Notes under the pieces: model-generated
What the model was told of the DNA's origin: nothing
Seen by the model: only the letters and a program-made list of their open reading frames with translations
The model's database searches: none
Position numbers and translations under genes: made by a program
Shown here: positions 53,710-62,086 of the stretch, piece after piece
How the letters are laid out: every line of letters begins with the position of its first letter
Numbering within the stretch: position 1 is the first letter of the stretch
NCBI GenBank assembly: GCA_963975155.1
Contig: CAXBFG010000002.1
Coordinates: forward strand, 310,001-374,000
Origin: UBA5109 sp963975155
Lineage (GTDB): Bacteria; Pseudomonadota; Gammaproteobacteria; Pseudomonadales; Pseudohongiellaceae
Direction: 5' to 3'
Length of the DNA stretch: 64,000 nucleotides

Positions 53710-54147
53710 ATGCCTAAACCCGGAAAAATAGAACTGCCGCTGGCAAGCTATGCGGATATTTGCGAACTTGCTGAACAGCATGCTGCCTGCACCCTGCCCT
53801 ATGTTAACTGGACCCATCGTGCACATCTGGCTTTGGCGCTGTTCTATTTAAACCAGCTTTCTCTGGACGCTGCCATTGTTAAAATCCGCAACAATATTAA
53901 AGCCTATAATCTGAAATGCGGTGATGGCATGGGTTATCACGAAACCATCACCGTGCTGTTTATGAAAAAAATTCATACCGACTTACAACAAGACAAGCAT
54001 CAGCACGCGATTGAGGATGAGCTTATAAGACTGGTTAATAGCTGTACGGTCGAGTGGCTTTACAATTATTATTCAAAAGAATTACTCTGGTCCGATCTGG
54101 CAAGACAGACCTGGACTGACCCTGACCTTAAAGCCCTGGATTTTTAA
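53710..54147 (+). CDS. Conserved hypothetical protein
   Basis: I do not recognise this 145-residue protein. It looks soluble and alpha-helical, with a WTHRAHLALALFYL segment and GDGMGYHETITVLFM, which contain several His and Asp residues that could form an active or metal site. It sits 21 bases after the DUF3565 gene and two bases before the tag gene, so it is likely part of that transcript. Confidence 0.7.
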   Translation: MPKPGKIELPLASYADICELAEQHAACTLPYVNWTHRAHLALALFYLNQLSLDAAIVKIRNNIKAYNLKCGDGMGYHETITVLFMKKIHTDLQQDKHQHAIEDELIRLVNSCTVEWLYNYYSKELLWSDLARQTWTDPDLKALDF

Positions 54148-54149
54148 AA

Positions 54150-54686
54150 ATGAGCGCCTACTGCGAAGCTTCTATCGGACATCCCTTTCATCAACCCTAT
54201 CACGATCAGGAATACGGCTTCCCCATCGCAGACGATAACCGCTTGCTGGAAAGACTGGTGCTGGAAATTAATCAGGCCGGACTTTCCTGGCTGACCATCC
54301 TGAAAAAGAAAGATGCCTTTCACAAAGCCTTTCGCGGTTTCGATGTCAAAAAAGTCGCCCGCTTTGGCGAACAGGACAGGGCGCGCCTGCTGGCTGATGC
54401 GGGCATTATCCGTAACCGTTTGAAAGTAGATGCCGCCATTGCCAACGCCAATACCATTCTGGGTTTACAAAAAGAATACGGATCTTTTCATGCCTGGCTG
54501 CAACATCACCATCCGCTGTCAAGAGATGAATGGGTCAAGCTGTTTAAAAAGACTTTTCGTTTTACCGGCGGCGAGATAACCAACGAATTTTTGATGAGCA
54601 CGGGTTTTCTGCCTGGGGCCCATCATGACAAGTGCCCGATCTACAAAAAAATCAAGAAACTCAAGCCGCCCTTTTTGCAGACTTAA
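54150..54686 (+). CDS. tag: DNA-3-methyladenine glycosylase I
   Basis: Tag removes 3-methyladenine from alkylated DNA. The 178-residue protein follows E. coli Tag throughout: YHDQEYGFP, INQAGLSWLTILKKKDAF, RLLADAGIIRNRLKVDAAIANA and a C-terminal HHDKC. The zinc ligands map to Cys5, His18, His158 and Cys162. An alkyltransferase-like gene converges on it, so two alkylation-damage proteins are side by side. Confidence 0.94.
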   Translation: MSAYCEASIGHPFHQPYHDQEYGFPIADDNRLLERLVLEINQAGLSWLTILKKKDAFHKAFRGFDVKKVARFGEQDRARLLADAGIIRNRLKVDAAIANANTILGLQKEYGSFHAWLQHHHPLSRDEWVKLFKKTFRFTGGEITNEFLMSTGFLPGAHHDKCPIYKKIKKLKPPFLQT

Positions 54687-54731
54687 CTTTTTCGATTTGA
54701 AGTTCTGCAACAGACAGGCTGTTTAATAGCT

Positions 54732-55079
54732 TTAGTATTCCAGTTTAAAGAGCATTTCATCCAGCGTGGGCTGCCATTGAAAGACATCCATTTTGACGCG
54801 ATTTTTTAATACCGCCACACCTTCTTCCTGCAAGAGTCCCGTTTGTTTTTGACTGGCGGCGGAGCCTGCTGCAAAAGCCAGTTGACCATTGGCGCGTAAT
54901 ACCCGATACCAGGGCACCTGCATAGCCGCCGGCGCATAGGCCATACAACGCCCTACCAGTCTGGCTCTGCCTGGCAACCCGGCCAGATCCGCAATTTGCC
55001 CGTAAGAGGCAACCTTGCCGGGCGGTATCGCCAGGACAGTTTTCCAGATAGGCTGATATTTCTTTGTGTCACGAGTCAT
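54732..55079 (-). CDS. Alkyltransferase-like protein (ATL)
   Basis: A 115-residue member of the O6-alkylguanine-DNA methyltransferase family, N-terminal domain absent. The active-site PCHRV motif reads PWYRV, so the acceptor cysteine is replaced by tryptophan, the hallmark of ATLs that bind O6-alkylguanine and recruit nucleotide excision repair rather than dealkylate. GKVASYGQIADLAGLPGRARLVG is the DNA-binding helix region. Confidence 0.9.
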   Translation of the reverse strand: MTRDTKKYQPIWKTVLAIPPGKVASYGQIADLAGLPGRARLVGRCMAYAPAAMQVPWYRVLRANGQLAFAAGSAASQKQTGLLQEEGVAVLKNRVKMDVFQWQPTLDEMLFKLEY

Positions 55080-55268
55080 GGTTGCTTTGGGTTTGGAACG
55101 CCTGGTTAATCCTGAAATTACGTTTAACGATTTGTTGCATGCCTGCTGCTTTTGCAGAGCTATTAAAACCCCGCCTTTCCTGTGATTTTGTTAAATATGT
55201 CAAGCAAGCCGATTTCATATCCAGTATATTACGCAGGTTTTTAGCTTTTCCCAATCTTGCCATTTTAT

Positions 55269-56657
55269 ATGTCATCCATTAATACCAAAAAGGAACGTCA
55301 GCTTTTATTGCTGACCCTTAAGCATTCTCAAAAAGAAGCCGTTGCTTCTTCAACGATGACGGCTACCTGCGATAATTTCATGAATGCCTTTGCGCTGTAT
55401 CTGGGTGCCAGCAGTCTGCAGATGGGTTTTCTGACTGCCTTTCCCCAATTGCTTGGCTCTATCATGCAGATGGTTTCAGTCTGGCTGGGAACCGTTCTGA
55501 ACCGCAAATTACTGGTACTGATTGCGGCAGCTGCGCAATGTTTGCTGATGTTTGCCATTATGTTGCTGGCATTGCTGAACGACGGTGCTGTGGTTAAAAC
55601 CTTTATCATTCTGGTTGTGCTCTATCACGGCGCTTCTCATACCATCCAGCCGCAATGGCGTGCCTGGATGGGCAGCATCGTGCCCCAGAAAAGTCGTGGT
55701 GCTTTTTTTGCCGGACGCACCCGGCTGACCATGGCAACCACGCTTATTATCTTTCTGGGTGGCGGCCTGTTTCTTAGTTGGAGTGAGCGGCTCAATCTGG
55801 TCGGTGCCGGATTTGCTTTTATGTTTCTGGCCGCAGCAATAGGCAGATCAGTCTCCTGCTATCACCTGTGGCGGATGCACGACCCCGTCCCCTTACCTGT
55901 GGTTGCCGAAACCAATCAACTGGTTTCGACGCTGCGGCTTTTTGCGCATGCCATGCATGACAGAACCTTTCGCAACTACACTATTTTTATCGCCTGCATG
56001 CAAGGCATGGTGGCAATATCGGCGCCCTTTTTTGCGGTTTACATGCTTAACGAACTGCACTTTACCTATTTCCAGTATGCCCTGAACCTGATGGCTTCCA
56101 TTGCTGTGCAATTTCTGATGCTGCGCTTCTGGGGCAAAATCAGTGACTCACAAGGGAACCGTCTGGTGATGCTGGTTTGTGGTTTTATGATTCCTATCCT
56201 GCCAATACTATGGCTGTTCTCGTCCAGCTTTTATTATCTGCTGCTGGTTCAAATGATATCGGGATTATTCTGGAGTGGCTTTACCCTGACCACTGCCAAT
56301 TATCTTTACGATATACGACCACATCATACTAATTTTGCTACCTATGCGGCTGTGCAGGCGTTGTTTACAGCCGTGATGGTTTTTATCGGCGCACTTGGCG
56401 GTGGATTACTGGCCAGTATTGCTCCGACCCTGGCAGGCTGGCTGCCATTCCGGCTAGGTTCTGCATTATTTATTGTGTTTACGGTAAGCGGTGTGATGCG
56501 GGCTCTGGTACTGGCCTGGTTTCTGCCCAGGGCAGAAGAACCGACTGTAAGGTCGCATCCTGAATTATTGCAGGTGATTTTCCGGGTCGCGCGTTTTAAC
56601 GCAATTTCCGGTGTGGTTCTTGACTGGTTAACGCTTACAGAAAAAAAGAAACCCTAA
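55269..56657 (+). CDS. MFS transporter
   Basis: A 462-residue inner-membrane transporter with about 12 helices. The N-terminal half starts LKHSQKEAVASSTMTATCDNFMNAFALYLGASS and has the long loop RGAFFAGRTRLTMATTLI; the second half has the GLFWSGFTLTTANYLYD stretch that is typical of the family. No substrate clue. I chose ATG 55269 over an in-frame TTG at 55257. Its stop overlaps the convergent gene by four bases. Confidence 0.85.
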   Translation: MSSINTKKERQLLLLTLKHSQKEAVASSTMTATCDNFMNAFALYLGASSLQMGFLTAFPQLLGSIMQMVSVWLGTVLNRKLLVLIAAAAQCLLMFAIMLLALLNDGAVVKTFIILVVLYHGASHTIQPQWRAWMGSIVPQKSRGAFFAGRTRLTMATTLIIFLGGGLFLSWSERLNLVGAGFAFMFLAAAIGRSVSCYHLWRMHDPVPLPVVAETNQLVSTLRLFAHAMHDRTFRNYTIFIACMQGMVAISAPFFAVYMLNELHFTYFQYALNLMASIAVQFLMLRFWGKISDSQGNRLVMLVCGFMIPILPILWLFSSSFYYLLLVQMISGLFWSGFTLTTANYLYDIRPHHTNFATYAAVQALFTAVMVFIGALGGGLLASIAPTLAGWLPFRLGSALFIVFTVSGVMRALVLAWFLPRAEEPTVRSHPELLQVIFRVARFNAISGVVLDWLTLTEKKKP

Positions 56658-57142
56658 ATGGTTTCGGTGTGATCGGCCCAGATAAAACCAATCGGATTTT
56701 TGGCAACTTCCTGTTCCGAATCGTTCTCGGCATCCAGTTCTACGGCATAACAAACCAGCTGAATCGTACCCTGATGTGCCAGCATCGAACAGGGAATATC
56801 CTCTCCCATGGTGCCTTCAATACGAATGCCATCAAAACTGACCTGCGCCAGAGCGCTCACCTGTACCTGCACACCGCCATGTAAAATAGCCACAATAGCG
56901 GGGCGAAACTGCTCCGGTAATTTTTCACTCCAGGCCCGCGCCTCCGCAGCCAGTGCCTGCAGCAAAACACCGGCACTGCGAAATTCATTTTCATCTTCTC
57001 TGGAACAAAAATCTGGGATGATCTGACGCTTTTCCTGGCTCAATCCTGGCGGCCTGAAGCCCGGTACCTGAACCATTTTCCGCGGCAGGGATTGCATCTG
57101 CGGCAAATAAAACTGATTGGAATTTTTTTCAGTATCCGACAT
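56654..57142 (-). CDS. Conserved hypothetical protein downstream of FHA gene
   Basis: I do not recognise this 162-residue soluble protein. The N-terminal 60 residues are low-complexity and Pro/Gln-rich; the C-terminal 100 residues look like a compact alpha/beta domain with VQVQVSALAQVSFDGIRIEG. It lies 24 bases after the FHA gene, on the same strand, and thus belongs to the protease-FHA transcript. Function unknown. Confidence 0.6.
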   Translation of the reverse strand: MSDTEKNSNQFYLPQMQSLPRKMVQVPGFRPPGLSQEKRQIIPDFCSREDENEFRSAGVLLQALAAEARAWSEKLPEQFRPAIVAILHGGVQVQVSALAQVSFDGIRIEGTMGEDIPCSMLAHQGTIQLVCYAVELDAENDSEQEVAKNPIGFIWADHTETI

Positions 57143-57166
57143 GCTGGACTCCGACTACGGGAAAAA

Positions 57167-58141
57167 TCAGGAATTATCTTCGGCAAGTTCTTCAGTCAGA
57201 CTTGCGCGTAAATTGACTCCCACCTTGGAAATAAAATCAGATACCGACTCTTCATTGGGCTTTAGTCGAATATCGTAACGCTGCACCAGATTATGCATTT
57301 GTGGCTGGGTGCTGAAATCAGGTTGAGCAACAATATCCTGAATAGTACGTATGCCCAGAATAGTCCAGGCCACACCGATACCAACAAAGGCAGCGCGTTT
57401 TACCGAGGTGGTACTGATGGCACGTAACTGCCAGGCCAGAATCCAGGCAAAAAATATGCCGCTGAAAATCAGAATCAGATTATCGGCTGCGGCCTGGCTG
57501 GTAAAGAAGTAAGAGATAGGAGGGTTTAATTCTAGCGTTAATAAATACACGACACTAGCCAGGCTGGCCAGCGAAAGCTGTAATAAAAACTGCCATTGAT
57601 GCAAAAAAATACGACTGATAAAACTCATCACTGTCGCGATTGCGATCGGCACGAAGAAAAAAAGCAGACGGTTAACGAGTATTTCCGTCCAGTCATTACT
57701 CAAGGAAAATTTCTGATGCGCGAAATAATAAGTCAGCAGCATATACAGCAGAGCCAGGCTCAGTGACACCCAGATGGTTGAGGCTATTTCTGACAAACGT
57801 GAACTTCTGGCAATAATCAGGGTTGGCTCAACCGGCGAATGAGCAGCATGCAGATCCAGATGCGTCCGGCCCATATTGATGGTCGTTGGTACCGTTAATT
57901 CATGCTGGCCCTCTACACGCAGGTTTTTATCAATCCAGGTGCCGTTTTCATTGGCAATCGTTTTGATCCAGTAAGAATTTTCATCGGCATGTAATTCGAG
58001 ATGATGAGGGGATACGGTTTCATCGGCAATGATCAGGTCATTATCAAAGGCCCGCCCGATACGAAACGGAAAACTGTCAACGTGATGAAAAACCGGCTGA
58101 CTTCGGCCGCCTCTGGAAACTCGAATTATGAGGGGTTCCAT
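57167..58141 (-). CDS. FHA-domain inner-membrane protein
   Basis: A 324-residue protein with an N-terminal forkhead-associated domain (about 4-98), which binds phosphothreonine peptides. The conserved residues are visible: FRIGRAFDNDLII, VSPHHLEL and NGTWIDKN. About six transmembrane helices follow (130-270), so the FHA faces the cytosol. It starts inside the upstream protease gene, overlapping by 16 bases, so the two are translationally linked. A membrane FHA protein beside a periplasmic protease suggests a signal passed across the membrane. No Ser/Thr kinase gene is in the window. Confidence 0.75.
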   Translation of the reverse strand: MEPLIIRVSRGGRSQPVFHHVDSFPFRIGRAFDNDLIIADETVSPHHLELHADENSYWIKTIANENGTWIDKNLRVEGQHELTVPTTINMGRTHLDLHAAHSPVEPTLIIARSSRLSEIASTIWVSLSLALLYMLLTYYFAHQKFSLSNDWTEILVNRLLFFFVPIAIATVMSFISRIFLHQWQFLLQLSLASLASVVYLLTLELNPPISYFFTSQAAADNLILIFSGIFFAWILAWQLRAISTTSVKRAAFVGIGVAWTILGIRTIQDIVAQPDFSTQPQMHNLVQRYDIRLKPNEESVSDFISKVGVNLRASLTEELAEDNS

Positions 58142-59394
58142 TCCAGGGCTCCTAAGAATTTCTCCAGCAGTGCAAGTCCGTTATCGAGTGTAACGGTCGA
58201 AAAATCCATGGTGAAAATAACACCCTCAGTGCCATGACCTACCAGCGTCATCAGCACCATAAAATCGGTCAGTTCAGGATAATCCTTATAGGGACGGGCG
58301 CAAACATTGGCTTTGAAATCCTGCCCGGATATTTCGATAAAGTGTGTGGTGCAGGAGAAGTTACCTACATCCTCTTCAGTCGGCCTGGAAGGAAAACGGC
58401 TGCGGCTGCTGCGCTGATAAATCTGGTGAAAAGCCGATGCCGATAACTGCTGTGAGTCCAGCCAGTAAAATTCATAGGAAAAGGCACCGGCTCTTAACTG
58501 CTCTGACAGATAAATTGAGTCCTGTCCCTGGCAAACAGACGCATTAACCGTATAACGCACATTGCCTTCTTCAAACTTGTTATCGCTCCAGCAATCCAAT
58601 CGGTTAAAGACCCGCCCCGGAATCGATAATTTACCCAGCGAAATTTTAGGCCAGTCGCTGTCGAGTATCTGATCCACCAGCGATTGCTGATTGTCGATAA
58701 GCTGATTGCTAATGCTGGTAGCCAGATCCAGTTCCGGCCTGAAATTGGTTGCGCTGGCGTTTTCGATTAATTCTTCCAGGTAGGTGGCCGGGACCAGATA
58801 ACCGACCGCCTCACCACTGGTGGCGACATTAATGCCAACTACCTGACCTGAACGGTCGAGCGTCGGCCCGCCACTCATGCCCGGATTGATATTGCCACTA
58901 AACAGAATTTTTTCGTAAAGAGAGCTTTCCTGCAGACCATTATTCGTGCCATTTACAATCGCCAGTTCCAGAGCCAGGGGATGCCCCAGTGAAAACAGGG
59001 ATGTGCCGTTTTCAGGCAAGCTGGTGATTTGCAGAGGCAGACCCATAGGCTCCTCAGCACGCAACAGGGCCAGATCATGTACGACATCGACGGCCAGCAC
59101 AGTTAAAGGGCCACGTCGCCCGTCGACACCTTCCCACTCCAGGCGATAACGATCCGGTTCATTCACAACATTGGAAATAACGTGATAATTGGAGGCCAGA
59201 ATATTATCCCGGTAAATGACAAATCCTGTGCCCACCGAAGCCTTGTTTTCGACCCCCGGGGTAACCACTTCGATTCGATAAACCGACGACTCGTATCTGG
59301 AGTAAAGTTCTTGTGCGATATCCTGCGCTATTGCAGCATTGGTCAGAGCAAAAAGCCCTATAAAAATTGCAAGTTTACATAGCATTTGTTGCAT
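58126..59394 (-). CDS. Secreted trypsin-like serine protease (S1C-type)
   Basis: A 422-residue periplasmic protease. A signal peptide (about 1-23, FALTNAAIA) is followed by a chymotrypsin-fold catalytic domain with His71 (ASNYHVISN), Asp107 (DVVHDLALL) and Ser174 (NINPGMSGGPTL). The domain lacks a recognisable PDZ after it; the last 200 residues are of unknown fold, with conserved Trp and Cys residues (LDCWSD, VCQGQD, FSCTTHF, VCARPYKD). This differs from DegP/DegS. It is the first gene of a protease-FHA-hypothetical unit divergent from a sugar-dehydrogenase gene. Confidence 0.78.
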   Translation of the reverse strand: MQQMLCKLAIFIGLFALTNAAIAQDIAQELYSRYESSVYRIEVVTPGVENKASVGTGFVIYRDNILASNYHVISNVVNEPDRYRLEWEGVDGRRGPLTVLAVDVVHDLALLRAEEPMGLPLQITSLPENGTSLFSLGHPLALELAIVNGTNNGLQESSLYEKILFSGNINPGMSGGPTLDRSGQVVGINVATSGEAVGYLVPATYLEELIENASATNFRPELDLATSISNQLIDNQQSLVDQILDSDWPKISLGKLSIPGRVFNRLDCWSDNKFEEGNVRYTVNASVCQGQDSIYLSEQLRAGAFSYEFYWLDSQQLSASAFHQIYQRSSRSRFPSRPTEEDVGNFSCTTHFIEISGQDFKANVCARPYKDYPELTDFMVLMTLVGHGTEGVIFTMDFSTVTLDNGLALLEKFLGALEWNPS

Positions 59395-59539
59395 GAACAG
59401 AAACCTCTTAACTCTTTACAGAGTGCAAAGCAGAGAATAAACATCCCCCTGCTATTAGTCCAGTACAAGGCGGCGCTTCCTTCATTACTGCATTTTTGAG
59501 ATAGTTGGCCACGATAATACAAATATAAAGAGCTCGGAC

Positions 59540-60745
59540 ATGAAAATAATACAATATTCCATAGTATCCATACTGGCTACTCTGACCTGCCTGTCTTCTC
59601 AGACTCTGGCGGCAGATAGCGCCCCCGACCCTAGAGCCAATCCGCCAATACCGGCTTTCCCCGGACAGACCGCAGCAGCTCGAGCCGACTCCTCCGATAT
59701 CAGCATGGAGCTTATCTATTCGGGAATACAGGGCTCAAGAGCCCTGGAAGTACTGCCAGATAACAGCGTACTGATCGCCGAAGGCTCTGGCAGGATTATG
59801 CTGATTCAGCCTGACGGGACCGTCTCAGGGCCGCTAGGTGGCATGCCGCCCTTACGCTCGGGTAATGGCCGCATCCTCATGGATTTCATTGTAGACGCCA
59901 ACTTCGACCAAAACCGGCGTGTATTTTTTGCCTATGAAGCGGCTGCTCCTGCCGGTCAAGAAGAACCCATTCCGCAAATAGCCAGCGCCCGTTTATCCAG
60001 CGACAAGACGCGTTTTGAAAATGTGCAGATACTGGCAGACCTGCCCGGCAGGCGTCTGGCGTCGACTACTGATGGCAAACTCTTTATCACCACCATCGGC
60101 TACATGGAAAGGCGACCGGAAGTGCAGGATTTACTGCAATACAGCGGCAAGGTCTTGCGGATCAATACCGACGGATCAATTCCGCAAGACAACCCCTTTA
60201 TAGGCATTGCCAATGTGCTGCCTGAAATTTATGCCATCGGCCACCGTGACCAGGATGGCATTTTCCTGCATCCGGGTACCGGCGAATTGTGGAGTGTTGA
60301 ACACGGCCCCATGGGAGGCGATGAATTGAATATTGTCCGCGCCGGGCAGAACGCCGGCTGGCCCAACATCACATACGGTAAAAATTACGACGGCACAGAA
60401 ATAGGACCGACGCAGTGGCAGGGCACCAGCCAGCCTTTGTATTACTGGTTTCCCTCACTGGCACCCTCAGGATTGGCCATGGTGAAAAGTGACCTGTTCC
60501 CGGGCTGGCAAGGCAGTCTGCTGATCGGCTCGCTCAGTCCGGCGCAGGGCCGATTCCTGATTCGCCTGGTGCTGGATGGCGAACGAGTCCTGGCTGAAGA
60601 ACATCTGCTTGATGATTATGACCGTCGAATCAGGGATGTGGCAGAAGCGCCGGATGGCACTATTTACCTGTTAACCGATTCCGAAAACAATGTGGATGCC
60701 GGACGCCAGTTTCCGGGAGAACTTTTAAAAATATTGCCGAAGTGA
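59540..60745 (+). CDS. Periplasmic PQQ-type glucose/sorbosone dehydrogenase family protein
   Basis: A 401-residue secreted beta-propeller of the GSDH (YliI/Asd) family. After a signal peptide (about 1-25) and a proline-rich linker comes the six-bladed propeller with GSGRIMLIQPDG, AIGHRDQDGIFLHPGTGELW and EHGPMGGDELNIV, where His and Arg contact the PQQ cofactor and the acidic GDE binds metal in the family. The expected catalytic His is in GHRDQDG. Its substrate is unknown. It is divergent from the protease gene across about 145 bases and precedes the MotA-like operon, but its link to that operon is unproven. Confidence 0.85.
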   Translation: MKIIQYSIVSILATLTCLSSQTLAADSAPDPRANPPIPAFPGQTAAARADSSDISMELIYSGIQGSRALEVLPDNSVLIAEGSGRIMLIQPDGTVSGPLGGMPPLRSGNGRILMDFIVDANFDQNRRVFFAYEAAAPAGQEEPIPQIASARLSSDKTRFENVQILADLPGRRLASTTDGKLFITTIGYMERRPEVQDLLQYSGKVLRINTDGSIPQDNPFIGIANVLPEIYAIGHRDQDGIFLHPGTGELWSVEHGPMGGDELNIVRAGQNAGWPNITYGKNYDGTEIGPTQWQGTSQPLYYWFPSLAPSGLAMVKSDLFPGWQGSLLIGSLSPAQGRFLIRLVLDGERVLAEEHLLDDYDRRIRDVAEAPDGTIYLLTDSENNVDAGRQFPGELLKILPK

Positions 60746-60767
60746 GAATTTTGCTCAACTTCCATAG

Positions 60768-60804
60768 CAGGCTTTGGTTCTTGTTAAGCCCAAATCAAAG
60801 CCTG
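60768..60804. terminator. Hairpin after the sugar dehydrogenase gene, possible terminator
   Basis: CAGGCTTTG (60768-60776) pairs exactly with CAAAGCCTG (60796-60804) around a 19-base loop. No T-run follows, so it may be a weak or rho-assisted terminator. The remaining gap to the next gene at 60970 holds no other recognisable signal. Confidence 0.4.
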
Positions 60805-60969
60805 TTGGCTCCGAAAAGCTGACATGAATCCGGGCTTAACAACCCCCTGCCAGCGCCTTGAAAATAAGGCGAAATACCGTTAAATACGTTACCATCAGCG
60901 GGTCGGCAACGCTCTGGTGATCGTTGTGCGGAAACATTTTAACCACAAGCGAATGCGTATAAAACAAGC

Positions 60970-61233
60970 ATGGCTAAACAGATAAACACAGTTATTGCCT
61001 GTATGCTGACAAGCCTATTCCTGAATTCAGCTCTTGCAGCCGAGGCTGAGAATGCTGAAATCAATAATCCGGAAGTCAGCTCGGAAGCCGATACCGAGGA
61101 GCCGGTACTCAATCAGGCAGAGGCTGGCACAGCCGATGAATTGAACACAGAGGAGCCCGAGGGTGATGACGACTTTATACCCAGCTCGCAAATATCTGAA
61201 GATCTTTCCGTGTCGTTTCCAGTAGATATATAA
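60970..61233 (+). CDS. Small secreted acidic protein of unknown function
   Basis: An 87-residue protein with a clear signal peptide (MAKQINTVIACMLTSLFLNS then ALAAE) and an extremely acidic mature part rich in Glu, Ala and Asn. It would be a periplasmic or lipid-free secreted peptide. It starts the operon with the MotA-like channel 32 bases downstream. No homologue is recognised. Confidence 0.5.
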   Translation: MAKQINTVIACMLTSLFLNSALAAEAENAEINNPEVSSEADTEEPVLNQAEAGTADELNTEEPEGDDDFIPSSQISEDLSVSFPVDI

Positions 61234-61265
61234 ATACACGCCAGGAGCTTAATAAAGGACCCGTT

Positions 61266-62081
61266 ATGAAGCAGCAAGGTATCGTCTCCGATTTCGTATA
61301 TCAGGTCTTCGCACTGATTATTTCGGTCATTATTGTGCACGCAGTTTATGTTGCCGTGATCCGGCCCAATGCCGAGGCCATCATGACCCAGCAGGTTGTT
61401 TTACAGGAAGCAGACCCTGACTATATTCAGGAACGTTCCCTTTATGTGGTGATGCGCGACTATGAGCAGGAAACCTGTATTATTTTAATGCTCTGGGCGC
61501 TATCGATTATCAGCCTGAAAATCTGGCGTAACCGAAAAGAAAACCTCTTGCTGCACCGCTCCCTGCTCAATCTGTCCGAGGGGATGAATATACTGCCGGA
61601 AGATGCCCGTAATTTTGCGCGCCCTGTGCAGGCACTACCTGCAGAAGAACGCGAATTTTTACTGCCCAGAGTTCTCATCTCGGCATTACATCGTTTTAAC
61701 TCTACCCGGAATATTCAGGATGTTTCCAATCTGGTTCGGGACGTATGTAATACCGAAGCCGAGCGGCTGGAGAGTGAGCTCAGTATTGTGCGTTATATTG
61801 CCTGGGCGATTCCTTCCATAGGCTTCCTTGGCACGGTTCGAGGCATAGGAGAAGCACTGGGGCAGGCACAAAGTGCCGTCAGCGGAGATATTCTTGGGGT
61901 AACAACAAGCCTTGGCGTAGCTTTCAACTCAACTTTTATCGCCCTGGTGGTCAGTATCATTATCATGTTTGTGCTCTACCAGCTACAACTCCTGCAAGAC
62001 AGGCTGGTACTGGACACACAGGAATATTGTGACAATTATCTGATACGGCACTTGCAGGTTCCGGATCACCACAACGACTAA
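61266..62081 (+). CDS. MotA/TolQ/ExbB proton-channel family protein
   Basis: A 271-residue inner-membrane protein. It has an N-terminal helix (about 9-31), a second (71-86), a large cytoplasmic loop and the two conserved MotA/TolQ/ExbB helices at 175-195 and 222-245, with PSIGFLGTVRGIGEALGQA and GDILGVTTSLGVAFNSTFIALVVS. These subunits form pentameric channels around a dimer of a single-helix partner (TolR/ExbD/MotB). The partner here is likely the VWA protein two genes downstream. It is followed by the actin-like gene after five bases. Confidence 0.85.
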   Translation: MKQQGIVSDFVYQVFALIISVIIVHAVYVAVIRPNAEAIMTQQVVLQEADPDYIQERSLYVVMRDYEQETCIILMLWALSIISLKIWRNRKENLLLHRSLLNLSEGMNILPEDARNFARPVQALPAEEREFLLPRVLISALHRFNSTRNIQDVSNLVRDVCNTEAERLESELSIVRYIAWAIPSIGFLGTVRGIGEALGQAQSAVSGDILGVTTSLGVAFNSTFIALVVSIIIMFVLYQLQLLQDRLVLDTQEYCDNYLIRHLQVPDHHND

Positions 62082-62086
62082 GCAAC

